A stretch of 64,000 nt of DNA, taken from assembly GCA_025677835.1 (NCBI GenBank), contig JAIXMR010000062.1, positions 1-64,000 on the forward strand. Direction: 5' to 3'. A program made the position numbers and the translations under genes. Below are positions 25,551-36,679 of this stretch, in pieces. The notes below the pieces were generated by a model. It did not search any database, had not been told where the DNA came from, and saw nothing but the letters and a program-made list of their open reading frames with translations. Source of the stretch: Sporodiniella umbellata. Taxonomy: Eukaryota > Mucoromycota > Mucoromycetes > Mucorales > Rhizopodaceae. Each line of letters begins with the position of its first letter. The first letter of the stretch is position 1.

Positions 25551-26909
25551 ATGGTAAACATCTACATAAAAACTCACAGTGTACACAAGGATGGATGGAT
25601 GGATAGATGGATAGATGAATAGAGAGTGAGGGGGATAGAATAGGCTATGAAAAGAAGCGATTTGCTTTTTTTTTTACAAAGTGTGTGTGTGTGTGTGTGT
25701 GTGTGTTTTATCTAGCCCTATTCATCCTTGATTGTGTTTATAAAAAAAAAAAAGATCGATGACTGATCCCTTTTGTTTTAGTCCGCTGCCAGACCTGTGA
25801 TCAACGTCTATGCCGATAGTGGTAAGAACGTCGCTAGCACCGTTCCTCTCCCTGCCGTCTTCAAGGCTCCTATTCGTCCTGACATTGTCAACTTTGTCCA
25901 CACCAACATGGCCAAGAACAAGCGTCAACCTCACTCAGTCTCTTCCAAGGCTGGTGAACAAACCTCTGCTGAATCTTGGGGTACCGGTCGTGCTGTTGCC
26001 CGTATTCCTCGTGTCAACGGTTCTGGTACTCACCGTGCTGGTCAAGCTGCTTTCGGTAACATGTGTCGCGGTGGTCGTATGTTCGCCCCTACCAAGACCT
26101 GGAGAAAGTGGCAAATCAAGACCAACTTGAACCAAAAGCGTTTCGCTACTGCCTCTGCTTTGGCCGCTTCTGCCTTGCCCTCTTTGGTGATGGCTCGTGG
26201 TCACCGCGTTGAAAAGATTGAAGAAGTACCTTTGGTTCTCGACGATTCCGTTCAACAATTGACCAAGACCAAGGATGCTGTTGCCTTGTTGAAGTCTGTC
26301 AACGCCTACGCTGACGTCCTCAAGGTTTCCAACTCTCGCAAGCTCCGTGCTGGTCAAGGTAAGCTCCGTAACCGTCGCCACCGTCAACGTCGTGGACCTC
26401 TTGTGATCTACAACGAAGATAACGGTCTTGTCAAGGCTTTCCGTAACTTGCCCGGTCTTGAATTGGTCAACGTCCGTCGTTTGAACTTGCTTCAATTGGC
26501 TCCTGGTGGACACTTGGGTCGTTTCATCATCTGGACTCAATCCGCTTTTGCCCTTTTGGATGAACTCTTTGGTACTTATGAAGCCCCTGCTACCTTGAAG
26601 AAGGACTATGTCTTGCCTGCTCACATCATGACTAACCCTGATGTTGCTCGCTTGATTAACTCTGACGAAATCCAATCCGTCGTTCGCCCTGCTGGTAACA
26701 AGCACCACAAGCGTCCTTACACCCAAAAGAAGAACCCTCTCAAGAACCAAGGCGTCATGAACCGTCTTAACCCTTACGCTCAAGTCCTCCGTCGTGCTGA
26801 AATCATCAAGTCCGAAAAGGCTGCTAAGGGTAAGGTTGCCAAGGTCCAAAAGAAGAAGACCTCCACTGCCGCTAACAAGAAGTTCTTGGAAACCCTTCAC
26901 TCTGCTTAA
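25551..26909 (+). CDS. RPL4: 60S ribosomal protein L4 (uL4)
   Basis: Exon 1 is the ATG alone (25551..25553, followed by GTAAAC). Exon 2 is 25782..26909. Product 376 aa. [16 protein letters not shown] starts exon 2; [65 protein letters not shown] and [10 protein letters not shown] are uL4 hallmarks. The long internal loop that lines the exit tunnel and the basic eukaryotic tail are present. Codon use is strongly biased (GTC, AAG, TTG, CGT, GGT), unlike neighbours, as expected for very high expression. The 228-nt intron is the longest in the window and holds GGAT and TG simple repeats; I see no clear box C/D snoRNA in it. Confidence 0.96.
25680..25706. repeat. TG microsatellite in the RPL4 intron
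   Basis: About 13 tandem GT units inside the RPL4 intron. A GGAT/GATA repeat precedes it at 25590-25620. Confidence 0.8.
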
Positions 26910-27353
26910 AATCATAAAGTATTCTTAAATCGTCGCTTTTCTCGTTTTTGTAACAAGATTAAAATCCCTTTTTTTTTTATACGATTTGAAAAGACTATCG
27001 TATCTTTTAATTTCTTAAAACCTTTGGACGCATACTTTCTTTCGTTTCAGGGGTGGGAGAGTGATTTTTTCTTTTTTTTTTTTTTTTTTTTTTTTTTGGT
27101 TGTATTCTAATTACACCCTTTTTCAAAATAGAATAGAATGGCAACAACACCTGCTTGAAAATTCTTGGTTTCTATCGATAGTGTTTCTTACCTATTCTGT
27201 GTGACATGGATCGTTTTTTTTTCTTATTAGTTTTAAGGAGTAAAATAGAGTTTTTTTTATAAAGAGGTTCTCCTTTTTTTTTTTTTTTTTCCTCTTTTTT
27301 TCTGTTCTTATTCCTATTTATTGCTTAATTTTTATATATATATACCATTTCGA
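26910..27353. other. RPL4 3' flank and G-beta promoter
   Basis: No gene. T-rich, with runs near 27070-27098 and 27273-27299 and a TATATATATATA block at 27333-27343 just before the G-beta start. It probably holds the RPL4 3' UTR and poly(A) site and the G-beta leader. Confidence 0.45.
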
Positions 27354-28051
27354 ATGAACCAAGAAAACGATATTCCAGAACGCATTGCCACTGCAAGAAG
27401 AGAAGCAGAAGCACTAAAAGAACGTATTAAACAAAGAAAAGAAGCTTTGGCTGATACAACATGTAAAAAAAAAAAAAAAAAAAAAGGAGTGGTAGAATGA
27501 AGGATTGACAGGTTGTATAGTAAAAGAGATGGCCAAAGAAGTGGATCCTTTACCTAGAATAGTGATGAAAGCCAAACGTACGTTGAAAGGGCATTTAGCC
27601 AAGATCTATTCGATGCAATGGGCCTCAGATAGACGCCATTTGGTTTCAGCCTCCCAGGATGGTAAATTGATTGTCTGGGATGCCTATTCGACCAACAAGG
27701 TCCATGCGATCCCACTTCGATCCTCTTGGGTGATGACTTGCGCGTATGCACCCAGTGGTAACCTCGTCGCCTGTGGAGGCTTGGATAACATCTGTTCGAT
27801 CTTCAACCTACGTATACGCGATGGCCCTGTACGGCCAACACGCGAACTTTCAGGTCATAACGGTTACCTTAGCTGTTGTCGTTTCTTGAACGATCGACAG
27901 ATCTTGACTTCCTCGGGTGATATGACTTGTATGCTATGGGATATCGACGCAGGCGTAAAGACAGAAGAATTCACAGATCATACAGGAGATGTGATGAGGT
28001 AGGAAACTCTGGATAAAAGGAGGAGGAGGAGGAGGAGGAGGGGGGATTAAG

Positions 28052-28084
<33 letters not shown>

Positions 28085-28595
28085 TGTACGCTTGATTGAT
28101 TGATTGATTTTTTTTTTTTTTTTTTTTTTTTGTGCTAGTCTATCGTTGGGTCCAAATCCAAATGTGTTTGTGACAGGTGCTTGTGATAGTACAGCGAAAG
28201 TATGGGATATCCGCACCAAGAAATGCGTTCAGACGTTTCATGGTCATACTTCAGATATCAATGCAGTTCAGTTCTTTCCAAACGGCGATTCGTTTGCTAC
28301 AGGCTCAGACGATGCCACCCTTCGTTTGTTTGATCTGAGAGCTGACTGCGAGCTGGGTGTGTACGCACATCCATCGCTATCGGCAGGGATCACCTCCGTT
28401 GGGTTTTCTCCCTCAGGCCGTCTCTTGTTTGGCGGCTACGACGATTACAACTGTCATGTCTGGGATACGCTAAAGGGTGAGCGTGCAGGCATTTTGTCTG
28501 CGCACGACAACCGTGTGTCCTGTCTAGGTGTGGCCGGTGATGGCATGGCGCTTTGTACCGGCAGTTGGGATGCCACGCTCAAGATATGGGCTTGA
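27354..28595 (+). CDS. Heterotrimeric G-protein beta subunit
   Basis: Exons 27354..27462, 27521..27998, 28139..28595; 347 aa. An N-terminal coiled coil ([19 protein letters not shown]) that pairs with G-gamma is followed by seven WD repeats. [25 protein letters not shown] [20 protein letters not shown] and a final [11 protein letters not shown] are nearly invariant in G-beta (GNB1, fungal SfaD/Gpb). It transmits GPCR signals in mating, growth and sporulation. Length and repeat number are complete. Intron 2 (27999..28138) is 140 nt and made of AGG, AG and GATT simple repeats plus a T-run, a striking low-complexity intron. Confidence 0.95.
28018..28131. repeat. Homopurine AGG/AG tract, GATT repeat and poly-T in an intron
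   Basis: Inside G-beta intron 2: about eight AGG units, a G-run, about ten AG units, four GATT units, then a T-run of more than 20. The purine tract is a mirror-like sequence able to form triplex DNA; this is inference from composition. Confidence 0.75.
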
Positions 28596-28741
28596 GATCC
28601 TAGGGGGACGCTAGGGCAGTGTGTAAAATAAACAGTAATAATAGTCATCTTACAGAATGAAATCATGAACCCCTTTTCCATCCTTTTTTTGATTTTTTTT
28701 TTTTTTTTTTGGTTTTTGTAATTGTTTTTTGATCATAAAGA

Positions 28742-28786
28742 TGTCATGGCTTAGGTTTGCCTAAAAAGGCAAGCCTAATGATGACA
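28742..28786. promoter_or_regulatory. Long perfect-type hairpin upstream of the HAM1-like gene
   Basis: Core arms 28751-28762 (TTAGGTTTGCCT) and 28767-28778 (AGGCAAGCCTAA) pair over 12 bp with one mismatch and an AAAA loop. Beyond a short internal loop, TGTCAT (28742-28747) pairs with ATGACA (28781-28786). It lies 146 bp after the G-beta stop and about 100 bp before the HAM1-like start. It could be a dyad binding site or an RNA 3'-end hairpin. Confidence 0.6.
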
Positions 28787-28815
28787 CGATGACCCAACAC
28801 TGGCGAAGGCTAGAA

Positions 28816-28825
28816 GTATATATAA
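28816..28825 (+). promoter_or_regulatory. TATA box of the HAM1-like gene
   Basis: TATATATAAAG-type sequence about 60 bp upstream of the ATG at 28883, with no other ATG between. Confidence 0.5.
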
Positions 28826-28882
28826 AGCCAAAGCTTAAAACGAAAAAAAAAATCCAGTCAGATTACTCTTTATTAATTCTTA

Positions 28883-29682
28883 ATGTCTACCACAAGTTCC
28901 AAAAGTACCAAAAGTTCCAAACGATCCAGCCAGTCGGGCCAGCTGGATAACAAGGCTGCCAAACAAAAGGCCACCGAAGACAAGTACAGACTCTTTGGTA
29001 CCATGCAAGCCATCCGACAGGGCAAGATGCCACACAACACCCAACTGAACGAAATGCTCCAGAAACTCTCTGATAACCAAATCATTCAATCCAAAGAACA
29101 CATGATCTCTGACGATGGCCGACGTCTTTTGCACGACTTTCGTCAATTGATTTCCACACTCCAAAAGACCCTCAACACCAAGAACAAGGATGAGCTGTTC
29201 CAGTCTATGGTCTATCATCTTCATTCTATGGAATCTCCCATCTCCAAAGGTAAATAAAGAAAATAAAGCCGATCCAACCAGACTTATCGTTGGCCTTTAG
29301 ATAACCTGAACGCCGCAGCCAAGAACAACCATGACCCCAAAGCGCTCAAGAGTGAAGGCAAGCAAGGTAAATAATAAAACCAGCCCCAAGATGTGTACTA
29401 AGTTTGAGATCAACAGCCTCCGAATCTCTCTTGAAGATCAGCAAGTTGGTTTTGATCAACAACGAGTTCAGAGCTCTTTTGGGTGATCTTCTCGATATCT
29501 CCCAAGACATCTTCTCTAGCGTGACTACCAAGCTGGGTGATTCTCTCAAGAACTCGGGTGACAGCCTTCAGAACACAGGCGAGACCAACCGAGATGGCAA
29601 GCAGATAGTGGATTCTGTCTTGGACCGCGGCCTGGAGCGTATGTCTCCCCAAGCCCACCCTCAGGACAACCACCTGCATCAT

Positions 29683-29723
<41 letters not shown>

Positions 29724-31632
29724 TCAAGCCCACCCTCAAGCCAACCCCTTGCATCCTTCTCAGGACAATAGCCATTGGGCGAGCACAGACCCCCGCCATG
29801 CAGGTCTTTTGAACACCGGCGATTCGGTGCATCCCAGCACATTCCAAGAAGACAAGTCTTGGATGGATCAAGATCCTCAGGTGCTCAAGAACACAGCCAA
29901 GAATGCTCTGGAAAACACGCCCGAGGGCCAAAAAGCACAAGAAAAGCAGTCCGAGTTCAAGCAGCGCATGCAACACCATTACCGAGACCATAAGGAACAT
30001 GTCCGCCATACTCTCAACGACCGTGTGCCCAAAGAAAAGCAAGACGAACTCATCCGCCGTCTCCAGCGGGTGCTGACAGAAATCCAACGTCATCCTGACT
30101 ATCAACAGGCGATCGAGACCTTGATCCGTCTGGTCAAGACCTGGTCAGGCCGTGTAAGCCAAATGTCGAACGAGATCGACGTCCGTCAAGAGCCTGCACG
30201 CGATCTGGCTGAGCGTGAGTTCAAGACGCTGCTCGAAACCTGGGCTCAAGGCCAATCGATTGATCCCCTGTTGAACGACGTACAGACAGTGATGAAAGAC
30301 GCACGTCAAGACCCTGAGTTGCGCGATTACTATCATACCGTCATGCATTACGTCAACCGTCTCTTGCGTGAGCCTGGCTATGCCTCGGACGCGTCTGTCA
30401 AGGAAGGTGAACGTCTGATGGAACGCGGCAAGCAAGTCTTGCGCGGTAACTACGAAGACCATCTGCGTACGCTCTCCAACGAGGTCCGCCGCTACATGAA
30501 CCTGATGGCCGAAGATGAAATTGCGCGTGAGATCCGCGGCCGTATCACCCAAATCCACAACGATCTCTGGATGGATGCTGAAGGCAACCCGGCCTTCAAG
30601 CCCCATCTCCTGAACGATATCAAAATGACCTTGTTGCCTGCCTTTATGGACGAAATCCGTTTTATCCCTTTGCCCCGTATCGAATACAGTGATAAACAGT
30701 TTGACGTCGTCGTCGAAAACCTCGTTATCTCTGGTGATACCCTCTTGCCTAACGTCTTTGATACCAAGGTCGAGAGCTTCAACAGCTTCAGCTTCAAAAG
30801 CGATCTCTCCAAGCCCAGCAGTCAAAGCATCATGATCCGTCTCAGTGAGATCCAGGCCGATATTGATGACGTTGTCTTTTCTTATCATAAAAAGACGGGC
30901 TTCCCCAAGATCCAGGACCGTGGCGTGGCCTCGATGAGCGTCGGCAACAAGGGTATCACCCTCGTCTTGCGCCTTCACAACTCTACCGACCCCGCCAAAA
31001 CCTTCAAGGTCGATTACTGCAAGTGTTCCGTAGACAAACTCAAGATCAAGGTCAGCGAAAGCCGCCACAACATTCTCTACAAAACCGTCGCTCCACTTCT
31101 CATGGGCACCATCCGTAAGCAAATGGCCAAGTCGATCGAAAACATGGTCATCGAAAAGCTCAACGCTCTGGATGCCCGCATCACACAATCCATTGTCGAA
31201 ACCAACCAACGTCTTCAGGACAAACGCTACGAAAGTCTGCCGGAAGAAGAAAAGAAGCACGCTCGCCCCATCAAGGTCGCTGCCGATCAGCCTCGTCCCA
31301 GCGTCTGGTCTTCGCTCGTCTCCATCATGAACAACGCCATCAAGAACCGCGTCAATAGCCATAACGAAAAGAAGCTTGAAAAAAAGTTGGAGAAGCGTAA
31401 CAGCAGCTCTTCTCACTCGGCTTCCACTCAAAGTCCCGTCAGCCCTCGCTCCTCCAAGTTTGAACCCAACGTCCACGTTCACTCCACAGACCCTATCCAT
31501 CACTCTGACGTCTTGAACAGTAACACGCCCGATCTTACCCTCTCTGGTAAACGTTTCGATAGCCCCCCTCCTTCTCCCAAAAAGGCTCAGCCCTTGACTT
31601 CCTCTGAAATCCCTAGCGCTCATGCCCACTAA
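28883..31632 (+). CDS. HAM1-like protein (fungal HAM1 N- and C-terminal domains, TULIP-like)
   Basis: Exons 28883..29249, 29301..29366, 29417..31632; 882 aa. The N-terminus has the family block KYRLFGTMQAIRQGKMPHN and, across introns, LVLINNEFRALLGDLLDIS. Then come a linker with eight His and seven Gln (about 232-246), a helical middle region, and a C-terminal part (about 560-760) with FIPLPRIEYSDKQFDVVVEN and a FKVDYCKCSVDKLKIKV stretch, which resembles lipid-binding TULIP/BPI-like folds. Homologues in filamentous fungi are named after Neurospora ham-1, from work on hyphal fusion; the molecular role is open. The C-tail is Ser/Pro-rich. Intron 2 has a TACTAAG branch site. GC content and codon bias are higher than in neighbours, suggesting good expression. 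Confidence 0.85.
29688..29726 (+). repeat. CAT/CAG trinucleotide repeat coding for polyHis-polyGln
   Basis: In-frame CAT units followed by CAG units within the HAM1-like gene, giving eight His then seven Gln. Likely length-variable between strains. Confidence 0.85.
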
Positions 31633-31765
31633 TCCTCTCTATTCTTATTTCTATCTAATAAATATTCTATCAACCTATACTGTCTTTATCAGCCTATACT
31701 GTCTTTATCAGCCTATACTATCTTTTTCATGGCTTGCCTTTCCTAGGGTTTTTAGCACACGCATC

Positions 31766-31825
<60 letters not shown>

Positions 31826-31947
31826 TATGCAGAAAAAACCTTTGGTGGTGTTTTAAGACCAAGAAAAAAAAAAAAAAGCAATGAGCATAAATAAAGAATG
31901 CTTTTTTTTTTTTTTTTTTTTTTTTTTTTTGGTTATTTCAAAAAAAC
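31633..31947. other. Spacer with a 55-nt poly(T) tract
   Basis: Contains three tandem near-identical units of AGCCTATACTGTCTTTATC (about 31671-31730) right after the HAM1-like stop, then an unbroken T-run from about 31768 to 31822, then a second T-run (31903-31930) just before the fasciclin ATG. No coding exon. Confidence 0.6.
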
Positions 31948-33007
31948 ATGCGTGCTCAGATTGTATGGAGTGTTTGTTTAGGTTTTGTAAGCTGTCAAAG
32001 CAACCTGACACTTTTGAATATTTTGAATGCTACGCAGAACAGTCCAGTGCAGTGGCTCTCTCAATGGCTACAGTCCTCCCAGGCTGTGAATCCGATGGTC
32101 AGCCTCTTGTCTCAAGCGGATCGTCCGCTTACGGTCTTTGTTCCTTCGGATACGGTCTATCAACACATCCAGAACAACCAGACCTCGGATGCTTACACCA
32201 GTGAGTATGCTGCCGACTTTAACTGGACAGACCTGATGGCCTACCACATCTTGAACCAATCCGTCTCTATCCAGACCTTGTTCAGCAACGCCTCAGTTTA
32301 TAATGCCACTGCCTTTGATACGCTTGTCACTAACACCACCCTCGATCCGCTCGCTCTCGGTGTGCCCCTCTTGATCCAACAGAAGCCTAACGCGAACCAA
32401 ACCGTGTCTGCTCCAGGCCTAGACGCCAATCACTCGGTCGATCTTTCTCAACTCAACTATACCGTAGGCACCGCTCTAGGGGACGTTCAAATCAACACCA
32501 GTCAGGTGCTAGAAGCTGTCAATGGCTATATTTACATTATCGAGAAAGGTAAAGAAAAAAACAGAGTCAGTCATCATTCACATCTCTCTCTCTCTCTCTT
32601 TTTCCTAAAAAGTGCTTGTGCCTCCAGTCGACTTGAATCAGACGGTGGAAATCTATATCAATCAAACCGTCGCGTCTTATCCTCTGACGGCATTCGAAGC
32701 CCTGTTGGTGGCTTTGAACACCACCAATGCCTCGGCCTATATAGAATATACAAATACAACCAATGTAAAAATAAAGAAAACAGGGGAATGGGGTCCTAAC
32801 CAAAATCTGATTAGAATACTTATTTTGTACCTGTGGATTCTGCCTTGCCTCCATTGAACGACAGTGATCTGATTGATTTCTTAAAAGCACATACCGCCCA
32901 AGGTGTGTTTTATACGGCCAATGTGACTGCGGATCCTTTTCTCTCTTATGCCAACACCTCCATTGACCTGGCTCAGAACGGTACCGGCTATTCAGGTAGA
33001 CAAAACC

Positions 33008-33039
<32 letters not shown>

Positions 33040-33466
33040 TTATTGATTGGTTTTCTATTAGCCAATGCGATTCCTATTGTCTATCCAAACATTTTAGTCG
33101 ATACGGGTGTGGTTCATGTGATTGATGGAGGTAAGAAGAGTTTTGAAAAACGAAAAACTAAAAACAGTGGTAGTCTTGAATTACACCTTGACCCACCCCA
33201 TCGCCCCGCCTGTGGTTTCAAGCTTAACGATGTCGAGCGCAAGTATGGTGTCAAGCACAAGTATGGTGTCGAGCAGTCTGCCAACCCAGAGCGAGGCTTC
33301 TCCAAGTGAAGCTTCTCCAAGTGAGACATCTGCCAGTGCCAGCTCCCCTACCGATAATGCTTATCCTACAGGGAATCCATTCTCTACCGGCCCTCAGTCA
33401 AAAGGGGATCGATTGAGCATTCAGCTTTCGATGGTATTGCTTGGATTTGTGCCCATTTTGTTTTAA
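31948..33466 (+). CDS. Secreted, GPI-anchored fasciclin (FAS1) domain protein
   Basis: Exons 31948..32548, 32613..32764, 32815..32995, 33062..33130, 33174..33466; 431 aa. A signal peptide (MRAQIVWSVCLGFVSC) is followed by two FAS1 units: RPLTVFVPSDTVYQHI and WTDLMAYHIL mark the first, NTYFVPVDSALPPLND and VDTGVVHVIDGVLNYTL the second. Many N-glycosylation sites (NxS/T) are present. A Ser-rich stalk with SEASPSEASPSETSAS leads to a hydrophobic tail (LSMVLLGFVPILF), a GPI signal. FAS1 proteins mediate adhesion or vacuole/wall contacts. The last acceptor is chosen at 33173; the alternative at 33167 would leave a 36-nt intron. Stop lies 59 bp from the stop of the next, opposite gene. Confidence 0.87.
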
Positions 33467-33525
33467 ATGTCCTTTAGAAAAAAAAAAGACAAGGGAATGA
33501 AATGAAATAAATACAGATATTGGGT

Positions 33526-34197
33526 TTATTCAGAACAGGTTGTTTTTTCTTTATAGACAGAAGAGCGTTCATAGTTTAATTTCTTATCATACCAGAAAAG
33601 CAAAACACTGATCAAGACGGTCAAAAACCAAAGCAGGAACAAAAGGAAACTAAAGATAGCAATCGCCGTAGATAATTGACACTAGAAAGGGTGAGATGGA
33701 TGTATACGAAAAGGAGTATTTACGTGTTGAAACCATTGGGAGGCATAAGCCGCCTCTTTGTGTTTTGGATCCAATCGGCATTGGTTTGCATGCAAAGCAC
33801 TTGAGATCAAGGCCATACACCAAGCAAACGAAAAAAAGCAAGTAAAGATCAATGTCGTCCGGGGTCTGAGAAAGAACCGGTAGAGTCGAGAGCAGGATTG
33901 AAAACGAGCCCAGGGACAGAGCGCGAGGAGAAGCGCGATAGGCAGACTGATCAAAGTCAACGCAAGTACGAATTGAGCTGACGCCTGGTCTGGACCCTAT
34001 ACAGTCCATCAGAAAGGTTGCCTCGTTCATAGTCTTACCTCATAACGTTTCCCTATCACCATCGTTGGTAACACAAGAAAAAAGAGCAACGTGGAAAGTA
34101 AAATCTGGGCGGCGTGTAATAACACCTTGGTGATGCCCACATTCGGCCAATGTTCAGGTAATTCAAATATCAATTCGAAATTGTCAGCAAATACCAT
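33526..34197 (-). CDS. Four-span membrane protein, MARVEL-like
   Basis: Exons complement(33526..33681, 33724..33996, 34039..34197); 195 aa. Four hydrophobic spans are evident: ITKVLLHAAQILLSTLLFFL, QFVLALTLISLPIALLLALC, TTLIFTCFFSFAWCMALISS and TAIAIFSFLLFLLWFLTVLI. The loop between spans 3 and 4 (NQCRLDPKHKEAAYASQWFQ) has the Cys and W seen in fungal MARVEL-type membrane proteins of plasma membrane or secretory vesicles. The topology supports the class, but the exact family is not certain. Upstream of the ATG a T-run ending in ACAG could be the 3' end of a 5'-UTR intron. It is tail-to-tail with the FAS1 gene and divergent from PEX11. Confidence 0.72.
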
Positions 34198-34892
34198 TCA
34201 GACTGTAAAAAAAAAAAAAAAAAAAAACAAGAAAAAAAAAAAAAAAAAACAAGAAAAAAAAAAAAAAAAAAAAACATATACAAATACGTTAAAGAAATCT
34301 ATCTGTTGATTGTCTAGGCAAATGGTACTCGAAACAACTGCATCCAGCTATAAAAGGAGACGGTCAAAACAACAGATTTCCATGTTGTGTGAAAGGGAGC
34401 TCATGGGTTGAAAATGATCATTTGCGTCACCAAGACATGTGCTTCTATGTTTTGCTTGGATGTTATTTAAAATAAATTGAAACCATCTTTGATTCAGGTA
34501 CACTGGGTTTATTTTAAGCACGCACATCTATTTTCGTCATCCATCACACAGCCAAGGGGGGGGGGGATGTGTGCATTGTTGAACCCCAAAATAAAAAAAG
34601 ATAGCCTACGCCACTGCTTTTCTTTCACTAGGCGACATAAAATTTATGATTTTGCGACATTGATTTGATCCACCATGTTTATTTTTAGTAAAGATTCCGC
34701 GGGTCTGTTATAAAGAGGATAATGAGGAGTAGTGATTGAACCAAAGGCTTTGAAATTGATTCCTCGGAACTATGAAAGTGTTTAGTAATCCTTGAAATGA
34801 CTTTTTTTTTCCCTTATTTTTTCTCTTTTTTTTTTTTTATTTTTTTTATTTTTTTATTTTTGCTATCCTTTTAGAATCAAACTTTTTTTACT
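34198..34892. other. Divergent promoter region, MARVEL-like gene and PEX11
   Basis: No gene. Holds three A-runs separated by CAAG (34206-34275), a G-run (34556-34565) and a T-rich leader with ATTTTTTT units before PEX11. Open frames there have no recognisable similarity. Confidence 0.5.
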
Positions 34893-35614
34893 ATGCAAGT
34901 TGCACTACCTACACCAACACCACCACCCGAGCCCGAGACATGTTACACCAAACGTTATTCAGCCAGTGTGGGTCAGATTGTAGAAAGGTTTTTGAAGGAA
35001 TTGGATGGACGAGATAAGGCAATGAAGCTACTTCAATATTTACTCAAGCTTTTGATGCATTACCGTTTTGTCCAAACCAAAGATGGGTCCACTCTGACCA
35101 GTCAATTCTCAATGACACGCAAGGTATTACGACTGGGGAATGCGACCGGTGCCCTGAGGGAGTTGAAACAGGGAGCGTTTGGGTTCTTTTTGCTGAACGA
35201 TGCGATCAACGGCATCTGCGACGATGCGTTCTGTCTCTATAAATTGGGTTGGGTTTCCCGTCGTTGGGGCCTACGTGCTGAAAGGATCGCTGCTTATTGT
35301 TGGTTCTTGGCCATCCTCAAAGATCTCCGAAAGCAAGCCATCGTGCTCAGAGAAGAGAGAGCCATCTCCATCGATCGACAAGAAAAACGTTGGCTGACAC
35401 AGGTTTCGATCGTCAAATTGAGTATGGACGGTGTCTTTTGTGGTAAGACGTTGAGTCTACAGAGAAAAAAGAAACTCATACTTGATTAGCATGCGATATT
35501 TTACAGCCCACCTACTCGCCTGGTATCCAGGCTTGGACTGGTTTCTTGAGTGCCTTTTTGGCTTCCTATAAACTATGGACCAAATACTCTGTCCTCTACA
35601 GCGATAAACATTGA
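34893..35614 (+). CDS. PEX11: Peroxisomal membrane protein PEX11
   Basis: Exons 34893..35442 and 35490..35614; 224 aa, typical length. A Pro-rich start (PTPTPPPEPE) is followed by the PEX11 pattern: VERFLKELDGRDKAMKLLQ (amphipathic helix that bends membranes), SMTRKVLRLGNATGALRELK, YKLGWVSRRWGLRAERIAAY and the C-terminal GIQAWTGFLSAFLASYKLW. PEX11 elongates and divides peroxisomes and influences fatty-acid oxidation. A dienoyl-CoA reductase of the same organelle is 1.9 kb downstream on the other strand. The intron joins CG to ACDILQPTYSPG and ends in TTGATTAG. Confidence 0.88.
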
Positions 35615-35950
35615 TCATACCCTCTCCCAAAAGATACACCTCTATCTATTGATATACCCTATCGCATTGCATCCTTATTCATTCTAATAAAGAGAGTAGT
35701 AACTTCACTCTAGATCATGGCGTTAAAAAAACAAGAAAAAAAAAAAAGAAAAGCAATCTTCATCACCCTTTTTCGTACGCTTGGAATCCCAACAATCCCC
35801 AAAATTTACGCGAATCTCACTCTTTTTCACGATACCAAAGGAAGGTCTCTTTCTAGGTATAACTATCTATCCCCCTTTAAAAAAAAAAAAAAAAAAAAAA
35901 GATGCCAGCGTATCGAGTTTTCATTTATGTACAATTTTCGATTCTCTTGT
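35615..35950. other. Spacer between convergent PEX11 and the TVP15-like gene
   Basis: No gene; T- and A-rich with an A-run at 35880-35900. An apparent frame at 35717-35965 is lysine-rich low complexity. Confidence 0.5.
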
Positions 35951-36679
35951 CTATACACTCTCTAGGTTTCTAAGCGGTTTTTCGATCATGGACTGTTTTA
36001 GCCTTGTGGCGTTATCCATGCCTTTTCTCTATTTTAGGGCAGTGATTAGAAGAAAAAAAGAGAGAGAGAGATGGGTATTACCTCCATGGGTCTATCGAGA
36101 TCCATTCCTTCCGACGAATATTCTTGCCAATTCTGCCAATTTTCTATGGCCGGTCTAGGCTGAGGACAGGCTGAAAGGAAGGAAAGGAGGCCATAAAGTG
36201 CACCGATCAAGAGATCCAAGATTCCGATGGCGAGTAGAAATGTGTGACTGACCGAGATCACGACAGCACCCATACTAGAGTACGTAGGTATGAGCTCAAG
36301 TTGAACAAAACATAGCCTATGTGGGCTTACATGAACAAAAACAAGGCTTTTCCTCGGAGTGTGGCCAGAGCCGCCAAAGGATCTTCCAGAGGGTAGACCG
36401 AGACGATTTCTATGATAGACAACATCAGAGAAACAAGCCTAACAAATACATAAATCAATAGATAGCCAACAAAAGTAAGCGGTGGATTCTCTACAAGACA
36501 TAGATGCAGCTCAGAATCTGAGCAACGTCCGTATGCTCTGTCACCATTTTCATCATCGCCCCAGCCGCTGTCATCCAATAGAGTGAGATGGAGATCAGGT
36601 TGAAGGAAAGTCGGATAAAGTTGTCCTGCTTGGTTTTTGAAAACATGTTTGAAAGAAGTGTAAATAAATCTGAAATCAT
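35951..36679 (-). CDS. Small four-span membrane protein, possibly TVP15/COPI-associated type
   Basis: Exons complement(35951..36028, 36082..36274, 36331..36438, 36495..36679); 187 aa. Hydrophobic spans: FIRLSFNLISISLYWMTAAG, LLVSLMLSIIEIVSVYPLED, KALFLFIMGAVVISVSHTFL and IGILDLLIGALYGLLSFLSA. The ALATLRGKALFLFIMGA motif between spans 2 and 3 resembles the conserved RG-lfyifiG motif of COPI-associated/Tvp15 Golgi proteins, which is my reason for the tentative name. It carries no signal peptide. The C-terminal tail is soluble and charged. Start and all splice junctions close in frame; the function call is weak. Confidence 0.6.

Noticed and set aside
25554..25781. A snoRNA hidden in the RPL4 intron
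   Set aside because: RPL4 introns host snoRNAs in animals, and CGATGACTGA occurs near the 3' end, but the C-like and D-like boxes overlap and no guide region fits between them.
25935..26915. Long minus-strand ORF (326 codons) opposite RPL4
   Set aside because: It is the antisense shadow of a highly codon-biased ribosomal protein gene; composition and absence of family similarity argue against coding.
29410..30105. Minus-strand ORF with long Leu/Met runs
   Set aside because: It reads the CAT/CAG repeat of the HAM1-like gene backwards.
30145..31629. 494-codon minus-strand ORF opposite the HAM1-like gene
   Set aside because: Arises because the plus-strand gene has strong codon bias that avoids stops on the other strand; no domain, no promoter.
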